Positions 1-9,939 of a stretch of DNA of 64,000 bases are shown one piece after another. The stretch comes from Serratia sp. Ag1 (GTDB lineage: Bacteria > Pseudomonadota > Gammaproteobacteria > Enterobacterales > Enterobacteriaceae), in NCBI RefSeq assembly GCF_000743355.1, contig NZ_JQEI01000012.1, positions 1 through 64,000 of the forward strand. The letters are read 5' to 3'. Under the pieces are notes generated by a model. That model worked only from the letters and a program-made list of their open reading frames with translations. It did no database searches and was not told the DNA's origin. Each line of letters begins with the position of its first letter. The stretch's first letter is position 1. A program made the translations under genes and the position numbers.

Positions 1-92
1 TGATTTTCAGCGGATGTTCCGAGATTGGTTCTGGTGGTTGCGTGCATACGAGAGAGGAGTATGTGATGTAACGGCTGGAATGAGAAAGAATT

Positions 93-212
93 TGCCTGGC
101 GGCAATAGCGCGGTGGTCCCACCTGACCCCATGCCGAACTCAGAAGTGAAACGCCGTAGCGCCGATGGTAGTGTGGGGTCTCCCCATGCGAGAGTAGGAC
201 ACTGCCAGGCAT
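93..212 (+). rRNA. rrf: 5S ribosomal RNA (first copy)
   Basis: A 120-nt sequence nearly identical to E. coli 5S rRNA. The ends TGCCTGGC and GCCAGGCA form the terminal helix. It follows a short spacer at 1-92, which is presumably the 23S-5S spacer; the 23S gene itself lies before the window. It belongs to an rrn operon in the rrnE position, upstream of metA. Confidence 0.97.
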
Positions 213-223
213 CAAATTTGTGT

Positions 224-299
224 GCTGATATGGCTCAGTTGGTAGAGCGCACCCTTGGTAAGGGTGAGGTCCCCAGTTCGACTCTGGGTATCAGCACCA
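224..299 (+). tRNA. tRNA-Thr (anticodon GGT)
   Basis: A 76-nt cloverleaf that includes an encoded CCA end. The acceptor arm is GCTGATA/TATCAGC, the D-loop contains AGTTGGTAGA, the anticodon loop TTGGTAA gives anticodon GGT (reads ACC/ACU), and the T-arm contains GTTCGACTC. It lies between two 5S genes, the same distal arrangement as E. coli rrnD (rrfD-thrV-rrfF). Confidence 0.96.
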
Positions 300-346
300 C
301 TTTATTGAAGTGGTTTAGAAGTTTGGCAGAAAAGAATTAAAGAATT

Positions 347-466
347 TGCTTGGCGGCAATAGCGCGGTGGTCCCACCTGACCCCATGCCGAACTCAGAAG
401 TGAAACGCCGTAGCGCCGATGGTAGTGTGGGGTCTCCCCATGCGAGAGTAGGACACTGCCAAGCAT
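347..466 (+). rRNA. rrf: 5S ribosomal RNA (second copy)
   Basis: A second 120-nt 5S gene, identical to the first by eye except in the terminal helix, which reads TGCTTGGC/GCCAAGCA. The change is compensatory, since C-G became T-A on the two strands of the helix, so the fold is kept. It is cotranscribed with the preceding 5S and tRNA-Thr. Confidence 0.96.
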
Positions 467-479
467 CAATTAAGCCGAG

Positions 480-506
480 AGGCCATCCGCAAGGATGGCC
501 TTTTTG
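480..506 (+). terminator. rrn operon terminator
   Basis: An 8-bp GC-rich stem (GGCCATCC/GGATGGCC) with a GCAA tetraloop is followed directly by TTTTTGCTTTT. This is a classic intrinsic terminator just after the second 5S gene. Confidence 0.93.
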
Positions 507-617
507 CTTTTATTGATTTGCCAAATTCATATTTTGAACTCAATCTTCCCTTTAGCGATGAAACATTTTCACCTGCCAGTTGAAGACTCGACATGGTGAT
601 AAAAAAACGCTATCTTC

Positions 618-649
618 AGGCATCTAGAAGTCTAAACGTATAAATGGAT
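618..649 (+). promoter_or_regulatory. MetJ operator (tandem met boxes) of metA
   Basis: Tandem 8-mers run in phase: AGGCATCT (618-625), AGAAGTCT (626-633), AAACGTAT (634-641) and a weaker AAATGGAT. Against the met-box consensus AGACGTCT the first three match at 6, 7 and 6 of 8 positions. They end 16 nt before the metA start, as expected for MetJ-SAM repression. Operator function is inferred from the match and position. Confidence 0.72.
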
Positions 650-665
650 ATGTGAGGGTGAGACA

Positions 666-1595
666 ATGCCGATTCGTGTTCCTGATGAGTTACCTGCAGT
701 GAGTTTTTTGCGTAATGAGAATGTCTTTGTGATGACATCCTCACGAGCAAAAACACAGGAAATCAGGCCGTTAAAAGTGCTTATCCTCAATCTGATGCCA
801 AAAAAGATCGAGACGGAGAACCAGTTTCTACGCCTGCTTTCTAATTCTCCGCTGCAGATCGATATTCAATTGCTGCGTATCGACAGTCGTGAATCGAAGA
901 ACACGCCTGCCGAGCATCTGAACAATTTCTACTGCAATTTTGAAGATATTCAGGATGACAACTTTGATGGTTTAATCGTCACTGGTGCACCTCTGGGCCT
1001 CATTGATTTCTGTGATGTGGCCTATTGGCCGCAGATCGAGCGTGTAATCGACTGGGCAAAGAACCACGTTACTTCCACGCTGTTTGTCTGTTGGGCGGTA
1101 CAGGCGGCGTTAAACATCCTGTATGGTATTCCGAAGATGACCAGGGAGGTAAAGCTCTCTGGGGTGTATCAGCATCAGACGCTGCAGCAGCATGCCTTGC
1201 TGACCCGTGGTTTTGATGAAACCTTTCTGGCTCCACATTCGCGCTATGCCGACTTCCCGACTGAAATCATCCGTCAGTATACCGATCTGGATATTATGGC
1301 CGAGTCTGATGAGGCTGGTGCCTATCTGTTTGCAAGCCGCGACAAGCGCCTGGCGTTTGTTACCGGGCACCCTGAGTATGATACGTTGACGCTGGCGGGC
1401 GAGTATTTTCGTGACCATGATGCTGGGCTTAACCCGAGCGTTCCGCTGAATTACTTCCCTGAAGACAATCCTGAACTGCCCCCCAAAGCTTCATGGCGTA
1501 GCCATGGGCACCTGCTGTTTTCCAACTGGCTGAATTACTACGTTTACCAGATCACCCCGTTCGATCTGCGTCATATGAATCCTACCCTAGAGTAA
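666..1595 (+). CDS. metA: Homoserine O-succinyltransferase
   Basis: First committed enzyme of methionine synthesis: it transfers succinyl from succinyl-CoA to homoserine in the cytoplasm. The 309-aa length equals the E. coli enzyme. The catalytic cysteine is in FVCWAVQAA (near residue 142), and the His and Glu of the triad lie in TGHPEYD (near 235-237). The start is [12 protein letters not shown], preceded by a GAGGGTGAG ribosome site and by MetJ-type operator repeats. It is a single-gene transcription unit; a GGTGGC/GCCACC inverted repeat at 1611-1631 may be its weak terminator. The location between an rrn operon and aceB is as in E. coli. Confidence 0.97.
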   Translation: MPIRVPDELPAVSFLRNENVFVMTSSRAKTQEIRPLKVLILNLMPKKIETENQFLRLLSNSPLQIDIQLLRIDSRESKNTPAEHLNNFYCNFEDIQDDNFDGLIVTGAPLGLIDFCDVAYWPQIERVIDWAKNHVTSTLFVCWAVQAALNILYGIPKMTREVKLSGVYQHQTLQQHALLTRGFDETFLAPHSRYADFPTEIIRQYTDLDIMAESDEAGAYLFASRDKRLAFVTGHPEYDTLTLAGEYFRDHDAGLNPSVPLNYFPEDNPELPPKASWRSHGHLLFSNWLNYYVYQITPFDLRHMNPTLE

Positions 1596-1979
1596 CCTTC
1601 CTCCCTGACATGGTGGCTGAATCGAGGCCACCTCTGTTTGTTCTGCTGCTCTCCTCGGTACTTTCCAATCCCCTATCTGACATTAATCCTTTTAAAACAA
1701 ATTGATACAGCATAAATCTGTATTGTCGGAACTGCTTTCCTTGTTTGTTAATAATGATATTTTTTGTAATTTATTGATAATAAAAGGTTAAATAAATATT
1801 TAATAAAATAATGGAAATCGTTTTTGATTTTTAATTTTTGTTGGTTATTCTAGAGTCAAAAGGGCTGATATCTAACCAATAAGAGGTTGTATGTTCACCC
1901 TGAATTGCTGTGGTTTCCGATAATAATACTTCGTACCGCCAGCAATGGCAGTACGGAATGATGGGGAAGGAGCAAGACA
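1596..1979 (+). promoter_or_regulatory. metA-aceB intergenic region with a candidate IclR site
   Basis: This 384-bp, strongly A+T-rich gap carries no convincing gene. TGGAAATCGTTTTTG at 1812-1826 matches 10 of 14 fixed positions of the IclR box TGGAAATnATTTCCA, in the position expected for the ace promoter. The region just before aceB ends with a strong GGGGAAGGAG ribosome site. Promoter hexamers were not assigned with confidence. Confidence 0.45.
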
Positions 1980-3578
1980 ATGATGCAACAGATGGCTGGC
2001 ACGGAGTTAACGTTTACGCGGGTTTTCAGCGCGGCTGAGCGGCAGGTATTGACGGATGACGCGGTCGAATTCCTGGCGGAACTGGTGGTAAAGTTTACTC
2101 CACAGCGCAATAAGCTATTGGCCACGCGCGTCTGCTGGCAGGAGAGCATCGATCGCGGTGGTTTGCCGGGATTTATTTCGGAAACTGATTCCATTCGTAA
2201 CGGAAGCTGGAAAATCCGTGGCATTCCAGAAGACTTACGCGATCGCCGGGTCGAGATTACTGGCCCGGTTGAACGCAAGATGGTGATCAACGCATTGAAC
2301 GCCAACGTCAAAGTATTTATGGCCGATTTCGAAGATTCGCTGGCCCCAAGCTGGGACAAAGTGATCGAGGGGCAAATCAATCTGCACGACGCGGTGAACG
2401 GCACCATTTCTTATACCAATGAAGCTGGCAAGATTTACCAGCTCAAACCGAACCCAGCGGTATTGATTGCTCGTGTGCGCGGCCTGCACTTGCCAGAGAA
2501 ACATGTGCAGTGGCAAGGTGAAGCCATTCCCGGTGGACTGTTCGATTTTGCTTTGTACTTTTTCCATAACTATCGCCAGTTACTGGCAAAGGGCAGCGGC
2601 CCGTATTTCTATCTGCCGAAAACCCAGTCTTGGCAGGAAGCGGCTTGGTGGAGTGACGTGTTCAGCTTTACCGAAGATCGCTTCGAACTGCCACGCGGTA
2701 CGATCAAAGCGACCGTGCTGATCGAGACTTTGCCTGCCGTCTTCCAGATGGACGAAATCCTCTATCACCTACGCGATCATATCGTCGGGTTGAACTGTGG
2801 CCGTTGGGATTACATTTTCAGTTATATCAAAACGCTGAAGAACCACGGTGAGCGTGTGCTGCCGGATCGCCAATCCGTCACCATGACCCAACCTTTCCTC
2901 AGTGCTTATTCACGCTTGCTGATCAAAACCTGTCATAAGCGTGGGGCTTTTGCGATGGGGGGAATGGCGGCATTTATCCCGAGCAAAGATGCAGAGCAGA
3001 ATGCCATCGTGCTCGCTAAGGTACGGGCAGACAAAGAGCTGGAAGCCACTAACGGCCACGACGGTACTTGGGTGGCACATCCGGGCTTAGCCGATACGGT
3101 GATGGAGGTTTTCGATCGCATCTTGGGCGATCGCCGCAATCAGTTGGAAGTACTGCGTGAGCAGGACGCGCCGATCACTGCCGCTCAACTGCTGGAGCCT
3201 TGTGAGGGTGAGCGTACAGAAGCGGGGATGCGCGCCAATATCCGTGTTGCGGTGCAGTACATCGAAGCCTGGATCTCTGGCAATGGCTGCGTGCCGATTT
3301 ATGGCCTGATGGAAGATGCGGCCACTGCTGAAATTTCCCGAACCTCTATCTGGCAGTGGATCCACCATGAAAAGAGCCTCAGTAACGGCCAACTGGTGAC
3401 CAAAGCGCTGTTCCGTCAAATGCTGAAAGAAGAAATGTTGGTGGTGCGTGAAGAATTGGGTGAGGCGCGCTACAGCGCTGGCCGCTTTGAAGAAGCGACG
3501 CACCTGATGGAGCGTATTACTACGCAAGATGAACTGATCGATTTCCTGACTCTACCCGGCTACGAACTCTTGGCCTGA
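1980..3578 (+). CDS. aceB: Malate synthase A
   Basis: Condenses glyoxylate with acetyl-CoA to malate in the glyoxylate bypass, allowing growth on acetate or fatty acids. The 532-aa protein is collinear with E. coli AceB (533 aa). The block [20 protein letters not shown], the central [15 protein letters not shown] and the C-terminal [12 protein letters not shown] are all kept. It opens the aceBAK operon, with aceA 49 bp downstream. ATG at 1980 follows AAGGAG; the ATG at 1983 is an equal alternative. Expression is likely repressed by IclR, whose gene lies in the same cluster. Confidence 0.97.
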   Translation: MMQQMAGTELTFTRVFSAAERQVLTDDAVEFLAELVVKFTPQRNKLLATRVCWQESIDRGGLPGFISETDSIRNGSWKIRGIPEDLRDRRVEITGPVERKMVINALNANVKVFMADFEDSLAPSWDKVIEGQINLHDAVNGTISYTNEAGKIYQLKPNPAVLIARVRGLHLPEKHVQWQGEAIPGGLFDFALYFFHNYRQLLAKGSGPYFYLPKTQSWQEAAWWSDVFSFTEDRFELPRGTIKATVLIETLPAVFQMDEILYHLRDHIVGLNCGRWDYIFSYIKTLKNHGERVLPDRQSVTMTQPFLSAYSRLLIKTCHKRGAFAMGGMAAFIPSKDAEQNAIVLAKVRADKELEATNGHDGTWVAHPGLADTVMEVFDRILGDRRNQLEVLREQDAPITAAQLLEPCEGERTEAGMRANIRVAVQYIEAWISGNGCVPIYGLMEDAATAEISRTSIWQWIHHEKSLSNGQLVTKALFRQMLKEEMLVVREELGEARYSAGRFEEATHLMERITTQDELIDFLTLPGYELLA

Positions 3579-3627
3579 TAAACCGTTCCTGACTATTAAC
3601 CCTACATTAATTGCAAAGGATAAAAAT

Positions 3628-4935
3628 ATGACAACCTCTCGTACCCAACAGATCCAACAACTGGAACAGGAATGGAAATCAGCACGTTGGGAAGGGATTA
3701 CCCGCCCTTACAGTGCCGCAGATGTGATCAACCTGCGCGGTTCAGTTAACCCGGTATGCACGCTGGCGCAAAACGGTGCGGCCAAGTTGTGGGAACTGCT
3801 GCACGGTAAATCACGCAAAGGGTACGTCAACAGCTTAGGTGCACTGACCGGTGGCCAAGCTTTGCAGCAGGCGAAAGCGGGCGTAGAAGCGATTTATCTG
3901 TCGGGTTGGCAGGTAGCTGCGGATGCGAATACCGCCTCCGCCATGTACCCTGATCAGTCGCTGTATCCGGTGGATTCTGTCCCGGCGGTGGTTGAGCGTA
4001 TCAATAATACCTTCCGCCGTGCCGATCAGATCCAATGGGCTAACCAGATTGAGCCGGGTAGCAAAGGTTATACCGACTATTTCCTGCCGATCGTAGCCGA
4101 TGCGGAAGCCGGTTTTGGTGGCGTGCTGAATGCGTTCGAGCTGATGAAAGCGATGATCGAAGCCGGTGCTGCCGGGGTTCACTTTGAAGACCAACTGGCA
4201 GCAGTGAAAAAATGCGGCCATATGGGCGGTAAAGTATTGGTGCCGACGCAGGAAGCGATTCAGAAACTGGTGGCTGCACGTCTGGCGGCGGATGTGCTCG
4301 GCGTGCCGACCCTGCTGATTGCGCGTACCGATGCTGATGCGGCAGATTTGCTGACTTCTGATTGCGATCCGTATGACAGCGCTTTTGTGACCGGTGAGCG
4401 CACCGTTGAAGGTTTCTTCCGTACCCATGCCGGTATTGAACAGGCAATCAGCCGTGGCTTGGCTTACGCTCCTTACGCCGACCTGGTGTGGTGTGAGACT
4501 TCGACCCCAGACTTGGCGGCGGCGAAGCGTTTTGCCGATGCCATTCATGCCAAATTCCCCGGCAAGCTGCTGGCCTACAACTGCTCACCGTCCTTTAACT
4601 GGCAGAAGAACCTGGACGATCAGACTATCGCTCGCTTCCAGGACGAACTGTCTGCCATGGGTTACAAATACCAGTTCATCACCTTGGCCGGTATTCACAG
4701 CATGTGGTTCAACATGTTCGATCTGGCACACGCCTACGCCCGTGGCGAAGGTATGAAGCACTACGTCGAAAAAGTGCAGCAGCCGGAGTTCGCGGCAGTT
4801 GAACGTGGGTATACCTTTGCCTCGCATCAGCAGGAAGTGGGCACTGGCTACTTCGATAAAGTCACCACGGTGATTCAGGGCGGAGCTTCTTCCGTTACCG
4901 CGCTGACCGGATCGACTGAAGAACAGCAGTTCTAA
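3628..4935 (+). CDS. aceA: Isocitrate lyase
   Basis: Cleaves isocitrate to glyoxylate and succinate, the branch-point step of the glyoxylate bypass. It is 435 aa against 434 in E. coli. The isocitrate lyase signature KKCGHMGGK with its catalytic cysteine is at about residue 193-201, and the Mg-binding acidic stretch [10 protein letters not shown] is present near residue 154. It is the second gene of aceBAK and has the good ribosome site AAAGGAT. A perfect stem-loop lies between it and aceK. Confidence 0.97.
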   Translation: MTTSRTQQIQQLEQEWKSARWEGITRPYSAADVINLRGSVNPVCTLAQNGAAKLWELLHGKSRKGYVNSLGALTGGQALQQAKAGVEAIYLSGWQVAADANTASAMYPDQSLYPVDSVPAVVERINNTFRRADQIQWANQIEPGSKGYTDYFLPIVADAEAGFGGVLNAFELMKAMIEAGAAGVHFEDQLAAVKKCGHMGGKVLVPTQEAIQKLVAARLAADVLGVPTLLIARTDADAADLLTSDCDPYDSAFVTGERTVEGFFRTHAGIEQAISRGLAYAPYADLVWCETSTPDLAAAKRFADAIHAKFPGKLLAYNCSPSFNWQKNLDDQTIARFQDELSAMGYKYQFITLAGIHSMWFNMFDLAHAYARGEGMKHYVEKVQQPEFAAVERGYTFASHQQEVGTGYFDKVTTVIQGGASSVTALTGSTEEQQF

Positions 4936-4961
4936 TCTCACCGTAGTAGCAATGTGTCATT

Positions 4962-4985
4962 CAGAGCCTGCATTTGCAGGCTCTG
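4962..4985 (+). promoter_or_regulatory. Stem-loop in the aceA-aceK spacer
   Basis: CAGAGCCTGCA and TGCAGGCTCTG form an 11-bp perfect inverted repeat separated by only 2 nt, 27 bp after the aceA stop. No U-run follows, so it is unlikely to terminate fully. In E. coli the same spacer holds REP-like repeats and aceK is expressed far less than aceA. A comparable role in stabilising aceBA mRNA or limiting aceK is inferred. Confidence 0.7.
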
Positions 4986-5007
4986 CCTCGTGGGCAGGAG
5001 GGGAACG

Positions 5008-6759
5008 ATGGTGGCAAAACGGGAATTGTTAATCGCGCAGACGATCTTGCAGGGATTTGATGCACAATATGGTCGCTTTCTGGAAGTCACTGCCGGGGCG
5101 CAGCAGCGCTTTGAGCAGGCTGATTGGCCTGCCGTGCAGCAGGCGATGAAGAAGCGTATCCATCTTTACGATCACCATGTGGGCCTGGTGGTGGAACAGT
5201 TGAAATGTATCACCGGGCAACGCTATTACGATGCGGACTTCCCCAACCGGGTGAAGGCGGTGTACACCGAATTGCTGCCGGATTACCCGCGTTTTGAAAT
5301 TGCCGAGAGTTTTTTTAATTCGGTTTATTGCCGCCTGTTTAAACACCGTGATTTAACCCCGGATAAGCTGTTTGTATTCAGTTCACAGCCCGAGCAACGT
5401 TTTCGAGATATCCCACGGCCATTGTCGCGTAATTTTATGCCTCATGGTGATATGGCCGCCATGTTGCATAGCTTGCTGAGCGATCTGCCGCTGCGGCTGG
5501 CGTGGGAGGATCTGCCACGTGATATCGGTTATATCACTCAGACATTGCAGCGGGACTTCAACCCTGAGCAACTGGCCGGGGCGACGCTCCAGGTTGCTAA
5601 TGAGCTGTTTTATCGTAATAAAGCCGCCTGGTTGGTGGGCAAACTGCGGCTGGCAGACGGTGTTTATCCGTTCCTGTTGCCGATCCATCGCAGCGATTCC
5701 GGTGCCTTGTTTATTGATACCTGCCTGACCAGCAAAGCCGAGGCCAGCATCGTATTTGGTTTCGCCCGTTCTTACTTTATGGTTTATGCACCGCTGCCTG
5801 CCGCAATGGTGGAATGGCTGCGTGAGATCCTGCCGGGCAAAACGACTGCCGAACTGTACATGGCGATCGGCTGCCAGAAGCACGGCAAAACGGAATGTTA
5901 TCGCGAATACCTGACCTTTATGGCGGGGTCGCAGGAACAGTTCATTATTGCGCCGGGCGTGAAAGGTATGGTGATGCTGGTGTTTACCCTGCCGTCTTTT
6001 GATCGGGTGTTTAAGGTGATCAAGGATGAATTTGCCCCGCAGAAAGAGGTCACGCAGGCTCAGGTAATGGCCTGTTACCAGTTGGTGAAGGAACACGATC
6101 GCGTTGGTCGCATGGCGGATACGCAGGAGTATGAGAATTTTGTGGTGGATAAGGCGCGGCTCAGCCCGGAACTGTGGGCGGAACTCCAACAGGAAGTACC
6201 GGAAAAGCTGGAAGATCTCGGCGATCGCGTGGTCATCAAGCATCTGTATATGGAACGGAAGATGACGCCGCTGAATTTGTATCTGGAGCTGGCCAACGAA
6301 CAGCAACTGCATGATGCAATAGAAGAATACGGTAATGCGATTAAGCAACTGGCGGCGGCGAATATCTTCCCTGGCGACATGCTGTTTAAAAACTTCGGTG
6401 TCACCCGCCACGGGCGCGTCGTGTTCTACGACTATGACGAGATTTGCTACATGACCGAGGTGAATTTTCGCGATATCCCACCGCCGCGTTACCCGGAAGA
6501 TGAAATGGCCAGTGAACCTTGGTACAGCATCTCACCGAACGATGTTTTTCCAGAAGAGTTTCGCCATTTCCTGTGTGGCGATCGGCGTATCCGGCAGGTA
6601 TTCGAAGAGATGCACAGCGATTTGTTTGAAGCGGATTACTGGCGGGGTTTGCAACAGCGGATTAAGAACGGGCACGTGGAAGATGTGTTTGCCTACCGCA
6701 AAAAGCGCCGCTTCAGCCAACGTCTACTTGCCGAACAAGCTTTGGCCCAGCATGGCTGA
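5008..6759 (+). CDS. aceK: Isocitrate dehydrogenase kinase/phosphatase
   Basis: Bifunctional enzyme that phosphorylates and dephosphorylates isocitrate dehydrogenase, setting flux between the TCA cycle and the glyoxylate bypass. The protein is 583 aa and collinear with E. coli AceK. The N-terminal [20 protein letters not shown] and the kinase segment [20 protein letters not shown] with the following YDYDEI metal site are visible. The start MVAKRELL was chosen because AGGAGGGG precedes it and it aligns with the E. coli start; an upstream in-frame ATG would translate the hairpin. Last gene of aceBAK. The C-terminus differs from E. coli. Confidence 0.96.
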   Translation: MVAKRELLIAQTILQGFDAQYGRFLEVTAGAQQRFEQADWPAVQQAMKKRIHLYDHHVGLVVEQLKCITGQRYYDADFPNRVKAVYTELLPDYPRFEIAESFFNSVYCRLFKHRDLTPDKLFVFSSQPEQRFRDIPRPLSRNFMPHGDMAAMLHSLLSDLPLRLAWEDLPRDIGYITQTLQRDFNPEQLAGATLQVANELFYRNKAAWLVGKLRLADGVYPFLLPIHRSDSGALFIDTCLTSKAEASIVFGFARSYFMVYAPLPAAMVEWLREILPGKTTAELYMAIGCQKHGKTECYREYLTFMAGSQEQFIIAPGVKGMVMLVFTLPSFDRVFKVIKDEFAPQKEVTQAQVMACYQLVKEHDRVGRMADTQEYENFVVDKARLSPELWAELQQEVPEKLEDLGDRVVIKHLYMERKMTPLNLYLELANEQQLHDAIEEYGNAIKQLAAANIFPGDMLFKNFGVTRHGRVVFYDYDEICYMTEVNFRDIPPPRYPEDEMASEPWYSISPNDVFPEEFRHFLCGDRRIRQVFEEMHSDLFEADYWRGLQQRIKNGHVEDVFAYRKKRRFSQRLLAEQALAQHG

Positions 6760-6773
6760 GCCAAAACGAATGA

Positions 6774-8588
6774 TTAAAAGGGGATGCAGCAAGCGCCTTG
6801 TTCTGCGCCGGAAAGCTGGCTGCGTAACGCACTAAACAGTTCGCGGCCACAGCCGACGCGTTCGGCGCTCAGATCGGGTTGATAAGGGGGTCGTTGGGCC
6901 AACTCCGCAGCATCCACCAACAGTTGCAACTCGCCGGTTTGGCCATTAACGCGGATCAGATCGCCATTTTGTACTTTTGCCAACATCCCGCCGGTATAGG
7001 CTTCTGGCGTGACGTGGATCGCCGCAGGCACTTTGCCGGAGGCACCTGAAAGGCGGCCATCGGTCACCAACGCGATCTTGAGGCCACGATCCATCAGCAC
7101 CCCGAGTGGTGGCATCAGTTTATGCAATTCCGGCATGCCGTTGGCCTGTGGACCTTGGAAGCGCACCACCACCACACAGTCCTGGTTCAGTTTACCGGCT
7201 GCAAAAGCGGGTGCGATATCGTGCTGGCTGTCAAACACCATGGCAGGGGCTTCGATAATCTGGTGCTCGGCGGGTACCGCCGAGGTTTTCATCACCGCTC
7301 GCCCAAGATTACCGGAAAGCACCTTGGTACCGCCGTGGTGTTCAAAGGGCGCATCGACGCTGGCAATCACGTTGTTATCCAGCGAATGTTGCGCTCCATC
7401 GCGCCAGGCCAATTGACCATTTTCCAGCCAGGGTTCCTGGGTATAGCGTTCAAGACCAAAACCGGCGACGGTATGCACATCCTGATGCAGCAGGCCGTTT
7501 TTCAGCAACTCACGCACTACCAGCTGTACGCCTCCGGCGGCTTGGAACTGATTGATATCAGCCGGGCCATTGGGATAGATGCGGCATAACAGCGGTACGG
7601 CATCGGAAAGCTCAGAGAAATCATCCCAGTTGATGATAATGCCCGCTGCTCGCGCCATGGCGACCAGATGCATGGTTAAATTGGTTGAACCGCCGGTAGC
7701 CAACAGGGCAACTATGCCGTTAACCACCACTTTTTCATCCATCAACTGGCCGATCGGTAAATACTGGCCACTGGTTTCGGTCAGCCGGGTCACCTGGCGT
7801 GCGGCGGCGTCGGTTAGCGCATCGCGCAGTGGCGTGTCCGGGTGAATAAAGGAGGCCCCCGGCAGATGCAGGCCCATCACTTCCATTACCATCTGGTTAG
7901 TGTTGGCGGTGCCGTAGAAGGTACAGGTGCCGATACTGTGATAAGAGGCCGCCTCGGCTTCCAGTAGGGCGTGGCGATCGGCCTTGCCTTCGGCATAAAG
8001 CTGACGCACCCGCACTTTTTCTTTATTTGGCAGGCCGCTACTCATTGGCCCGGCAGGCACAAACACCGCAGGCAAATGGCCGAAGGACAATGCTGACATC
8101 ACCAGCCCCGGCACAATCTTGTCGCAGATGCCGAGGAACAGCGCACCGTCGAACATGTTATGCGCCAACCCGACAGCGGCGGACATGGCGATCACATCGC
8201 GGCTCATCAATGAAAGCTCCATGCCATCCTGCCCCTGAGTGACGCCATCGCACATGGCGGGTACTCCACCGGCCACCTGGCCGATAGCCCCCACGCTGTG
8301 CAGCGCCTGTTTCAGCCGTTGCGGGTAATTTGCGTAAGGCTGGTGGGCTGAAAGCATATCGTTATAGGCAGTGATGATAGCGATATCGCTACGCACCATA
8401 TTTTTCAGCGCGGCTTTATCATCGGGCTGGCAGGCGGCAAAGCCGTGCGCCAGATTGCCACAGGCTAATTGTGAACGATGCACGGTGTGAGAACGGTCTG
8501 CGGCGATGCGCGCCAGATAGGTGGTGCGGCTCGGTTTTGAGCGTTCGATGATGCGTTGTGTTACGCGGGATAAGGTGTCGTTAAGCAT
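6774..8588 (-). CDS. edd: 6-phosphogluconate dehydratase
   Basis: Entner-Doudoroff enzyme converting 6-phosphogluconate to KDPG; an IlvD/Edd-family Fe-S dehydratase. It is 604 aa (E. coli 603) and collinear with E. coli Edd from [20 protein letters not shown] through [20 protein letters not shown]. The start is the ATG at 8588, which has CGTGAGGAC before it; a longer frame would run into the operator DNA. One substitution stands out: the segment ATGGSTNHTMHL of E. coli reads with Leu in place of His. It is not followed by eda, unlike E. coli, and it converges on aceK with only 14 bp between stops. Tandem GntR-like operators lie upstream. Confidence 0.95.
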   Translation of the reverse strand: MLNDTLSRVTQRIIERSKPSRTTYLARIAADRSHTVHRSQLACGNLAHGFAACQPDDKAALKNMVRSDIAIITAYNDMLSAHQPYANYPQRLKQALHSVGAIGQVAGGVPAMCDGVTQGQDGMELSLMSRDVIAMSAAVGLAHNMFDGALFLGICDKIVPGLVMSALSFGHLPAVFVPAGPMSSGLPNKEKVRVRQLYAEGKADRHALLEAEAASYHSIGTCTFYGTANTNQMVMEVMGLHLPGASFIHPDTPLRDALTDAAARQVTRLTETSGQYLPIGQLMDEKVVVNGIVALLATGGSTNLTMHLVAMARAAGIIINWDDFSELSDAVPLLCRIYPNGPADINQFQAAGGVQLVVRELLKNGLLHQDVHTVAGFGLERYTQEPWLENGQLAWRDGAQHSLDNNVIASVDAPFEHHGGTKVLSGNLGRAVMKTSAVPAEHQIIEAPAMVFDSQHDIAPAFAAGKLNQDCVVVVRFQGPQANGMPELHKLMPPLGVLMDRGLKIALVTDGRLSGASGKVPAAIHVTPEAYTGGMLAKVQNGDLIRVNGQTGELQLLVDAAELAQRPPYQPDLSAERVGCGRELFSALRSQLSGAEQGACCIPF

Positions 8589-8649
8589 TCTGTCCTCACG
8601 TGGCGGCCCTGATAGGCGATTGCCGATGGTGTCGTTACTGTCAGAGTAA

Positions 8650-8675
8650 GTTACCGGTAACATGTTATCGGTAAC
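8650..8675 (-). promoter_or_regulatory. Tandem GntR-type operators upstream of edd
   Basis: Two near-perfect palindromes, GTTACCGGTAAC (8650-8661) and GTTATCGGTAAC (8664-8675), are separated by 2 bp and lie 62-87 bp upstream of edd. They fit the ATGTTA...TAACAT type operator of the gluconate repressor GntR, which controls edd-eda in E. coli. A weaker half copy follows at 8682-8691. Gluconate control is inferred. Confidence 0.72.
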
Positions 8676-8852
8676 AATATCGGATAACCTGTTGCCTTAG
8701 GCAATCGGCTTTAGCTGACAGGATCGTTAACTGTGATCGGCTTCATGGTTCTGCTTGGCAGGGAAACAAGATCTCTACAGGTTGTCACAGAAATACAACA
8801 GGGGTTTTTCCCCACCTCAGCCGATTGGCCAAGGTGAGGGCTGCTGGAAATG

Positions 8853-9683
8853 TTAACGCACCCCACCATATTCCAGGCTGATTTCCTTCGCTGCGTGTAT
8901 CACCAGTGCGCCGAGTTCTGTTACGCGATCGTCGGTGATGCGTGAAACCGGGCCGGAAATGGAGATCGCCGCAAAAGCCTCTCGGTGCTCATCAAAGATA
9001 CAGGCTGCAACGCAACGCAGGCCGAGCGCATGTTCTTCATCATCAAACGAAAAACCCTGTTTGCGGATCTGCGCCAATCCTTCTTTCAGGTTATGCGGTG
9101 TCAGGGTGTGTACCGTATAGGTCTGCATGCCTTTTTTATGTAGCAATTTGGTGACCTGATCGTCTGAAAGCGTCGCCAGAAAGGCTTTGCCCGCGCCAGA
9201 GGCGTGCATGGGCAATTTGCCACCGATAGGGGCTGACATGCGCATCAATGCCGTACATTGCACCTGATCGATAATGACTGCCTGATATTCGCTGGTATCC
9301 AAGACTGCCAGATTGACCGTTTCGCCCGATTCTTCCATCAGGCGGCGCAGCGTCGGGTGCACCATCGCCAGCAGATTGCGGCTCTGCAGGAAACTGCTGC
9401 CGACCACAAACGCATGTGCGCCCATGGTCCACAGGCCAAGATCGCCCACCTGACGTACAAACCCTTGCTGTTGCATGGTGGTGAGCAGGCGATGGGTGGT
9501 GGAGTTAGGCAACCCGGCCTGCTGGGCCAGATCGGTCAGCGCCACATTACCGTGCGCCTCAGCAATATATTCCAATAACTTCAGGCCACGGGTCAGTGAC
9601 TGGACCTGACCGGTTGCGGCACTGGCAGCGGGGGCTGCGGCACGCGGCTTCTTGCCGCGCTTGGCGGGTACGGGAGTGGCCAT
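8853..9683 (-). CDS. iclR: Glyoxylate bypass repressor IclR
   Basis: IclR-family regulator that represses aceBAK. It has 276 aa, with an N-terminal winged helix (about 25-90, including LPNSTTHRLLTTM) and a C-terminal effector-binding domain (about 105-270, including MSAPIGGKLPMHASGAGKAF). It is collinear with E. coli IclR apart from a longer Ala-rich linker near residues 10-25. ATG at 9683 follows GAAGGTGA. It is separated from aceBAK by edd on the same strand. A likely autoregulatory IclR box lies just upstream. Confidence 0.96.
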   Translation of the reverse strand: MATPVPAKRGKKPRAAAPAASAATGQVQSLTRGLKLLEYIAEAHGNVALTDLAQQAGLPNSTTHRLLTTMQQQGFVRQVGDLGLWTMGAHAFVVGSSFLQSRNLLAMVHPTLRRLMEESGETVNLAVLDTSEYQAVIIDQVQCTALMRMSAPIGGKLPMHASGAGKAFLATLSDDQVTKLLHKKGMQTYTVHTLTPHNLKEGLAQIRKQGFSFDDEEHALGLRCVAACIFDEHREAFAAISISGPVSRITDDRVTELGALVIHAAKEISLEYGGVR

Positions 9684-9708
9684 GATTCACCTTCTATTTT
9701 CCGTATGG

Positions 9709-9723
9709 TGGAATTCATTTTCG
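9709..9723. promoter_or_regulatory. Candidate IclR box in the iclR promoter
   Basis: TGGAATTCATTTTCG matches 11 of 14 fixed positions of TGGAAATnATTTCCA and lies 26-40 bp upstream of the iclR start. IclR is known to repress its own gene in E. coli. Occupancy here is inferred. Confidence 0.5.
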
Positions 9724-9939
9724 TTTTTTGAGTATGAATTGCAATACACATATCCGCTCATCGGATCTGTTGGCCAAGCGACTTGAAGCACGCCGAGCAT
9801 GAAAAACTCTCAATAAGTGCTCACACCTCTGCTGACCTAACCTGTGCTAGGATGGCTCGTTTATTTGGGCGATGGCGATTATCTATATCCGGTAGATTTT
9901 TGAGAGCAATTTTAAAGTCGGTGGGTATGAGGGATGACT

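Noticed and set aside
5383-6411. 342-codon open frame antisense to aceK
   Set aside because: Composition is rich in His, Gln and Arg as expected of a shadow, and aceK is fully conserved on the other strand.
8589-8663. 25-residue N-terminal extension of Edd
   Set aside because: It would place the start codon within the GntR-like operators, and the internal ATG has the ribosome site and family alignment.
9684-9933. MetR or MetJ operator before metH
   Set aside because: Only loose TGAA half-sites were found and no met-box repeats; not good enough to annotate.
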